64,000 nt of DNA from Marchantia polymorpha subsp. ruderalis (taxonomy: Eukaryota; Streptophyta; Marchantiopsida; Marchantiales; Marchantiaceae). Positions 62,301-64,000 of the stretch are shown here, piece after piece (positions within the stretch are counted from its first letter, which is position 1; the number at the start of each line of letters is the position of its first letter). Under the pieces are notes generated by a model. The model was not told the DNA's origin, searched no databases, and saw only the letters and a program-made list of their open reading frames with translations. The DNA lies in assembly GCA_037833965.1 (NCBI GenBank), contig AP031356.1, forward strand, positions 4,610,501-4,674,500, written 5' to 3'. The position numbers and the translations under genes are program-made.

Positions 62301-64000
62301 CCTTACTACGCGCTCCTCATGTAACGTGAAAAGGTCGGCCTCCAAAGGGGAAAATATGGCCCTTCGCTAGTAGAGTATACATTTCTCATATTTTTTAAGT
62401 GTGACTGAAAACGGTTTAATGTCAAGAAAACTAGAAAGAGAACCAAGTACTGATAAATTAAAAAGGAAGTAGAGAAAATGTACTCTCCTATTGTTACACA
62501 AAATTATAATGTAGAAATATCCCGTGGTAACTTCAACTTTCGAATCTACAAATCTAATTACAATCCTTCCTATGGATAACTGGACCCATTTCTTTACCTT
62601 ATACAAAGCTAGGATTATGCTGTGTGCACAACGATCACCAATAGATGCATTAGTATTTGCTAAGATGAATTTCTCTTCATAATTTGATTCAACATTTATC
62701 TCAAGTTCATACTATATTGATGAACGCTTCTAACTACTTTCCAACCACCACAATTAGGATAAAACAAATTTTGTAATCATTTGTATTATAAAATTTTTTT
62801 AACTATTTTCTTTCTTACATTTGCTTAGCTACTTTCTTAAAACACTTTTATTCTTGTACTGAATGATAATGTTAATGATGGTGTTAAGTCTAAATTTTTT
62901 TTTAATTAAAATGTGCTCATGAAATTCGGGCTAACAATTGCATATATTCTCACATGCCTTAACATGTACCAAATTTTTTTTAAAAAAAAAATGTGACGAC
63001 CAGGAATTATTTTAATCATATCTCCAAAAAAATTTGAAAAAATATAAAGACCAGAGATCAATTCAATCATTTTTCCAAATATGCGGTATGAGTTTAAATG
63101 TTAAATTTATTATAATATAATGGATTAAAAAATCATAAAATAATATTTTATTTTCATATGAATTATATAAATGCTGGATGCACCAAAAAAGTACATAAAT
63201 TTTTTTTTTAAATAACAATCAAAAAGAAAATTTTCCCTTTCAATTAATTTTTAAAATATTTATAGTATATGGAAACAAAAAAAATATTGCAAACTTACAA
63301 ATATTGATAATTAGACATCAAATTTTTTTCAATTAACTTTAGTAAATAACTTAAATTTTTCAAGAATAGAGATATTTTTCAACAATATGTAGCATAAATA
63401 ACGGAGTTTTATTGAATAAATTTAAACTGATATATTATATTTATGAGCTAAATACATGCAAAAAACGTTAGTTCCCCAATATAAAATTAAAAATAACAGA
63501 CACAAATCACGTAGACTTTTTCAGCACAAAATTGACTAAATTGAGTTCGAGCTTCTTTCAAAATATGTTCCTTACAATCAATAAGTATAATTTGTGGGGA
63601 AAAAATACATATAGTGAAAACTATCTATTATTTTGAAATTTGAAAAGTGAAATTATCTGATTATATTATTATCTGTGCATTATATATGATGAATCAAAAT
63701 TACCATCATCATTCTTATACTGATTAAAAAAAATGTCCATCATTTGGATATGGTTTTTTATTTTTATTTTTATGGAAACGCATATTAAACGATTTTATTA
63801 AATGGTTTTGAGTTACATTGTTTTTCATTTTCAATGCTTTTTTATTGGTTATCATTTTTACCAATATATATTAAACTAGATATCTAAAAATCTTCATATA
63901 TATAAGATTATATTTTACTATTTTATTCCATTTTATTATCCTTTATAAGAATATATAATATATTTCATCTAGAAAATATACCTCTAATATTTCTTCTGAC
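62301..64000. other. AT-rich desert
   Basis: A+T-rich to the end of the window, with long A and T runs and no coding or transposon motif that I can identify. Confidence 0.55.

Overview
The window reads as nuclear DNA of a land plant. It holds one intronless gene for a plant-type DGAT3 protein and one spliced plant bHLH transcription factor, plus decayed plant-style Ty3/Gypsy and Ty1/Copia elements, a LINE fragment and terminal-inverted-repeat transposons. The sparse genes and alternating composition would suit a bryophyte or other seedless plant, but that is inference and no species is claimed.

Layout. 1-1,628: flank and coding region of a DGAT3-like [2Fe-2S] protein, plus strand. About 3,000-15,600: very AT-rich DNA with many (TA)n tracts. 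It contains a Gypsy-like LTR fossil (about 6,105-11,509), a minus-strand LINE 3' fragment (about 11,553-12,045), a Copia gag/protease remnant (about 12,200-13,060) and LTR-like pieces. 15,600-18,600: mixed composition, no gene recognised. 18,600-24,050: AT-rich again, interrupted at 19,904-20,471 by a short element with 90-base terminal inverted repeats that carries the tail of a protein kinase gene. 24,050-55,300: balanced composition, mostly unassigned. It holds a Copia fossil (30,631-32,870), a 136-base tandem duplication (37,057-37,320), a long RNA-like foldback (37,761-37,886), the bHLH gene on the minus strand (42,388-44,706) and several near-perfect palindromes. 55,300-64,000: AT-rich, with tandem duplications and a well-preserved element with 145-base terminal inverted repeats (60,756-61,651).

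The two clear host genes are unrelated in function and 40 kb apart: one a soluble lipid-metabolism iron-sulphur protein, the other a DNA-binding regulator. No operon or gene cluster is present. The most interesting material is the kinase-carrying TIR element, the compound TIR locus near 61 kb, and the foldback at 37.8 kb. Many 70-200-codon open frames occur in the balanced-composition DNA. They are about what chance allows over 64 kb, so they are not annotated as genes.
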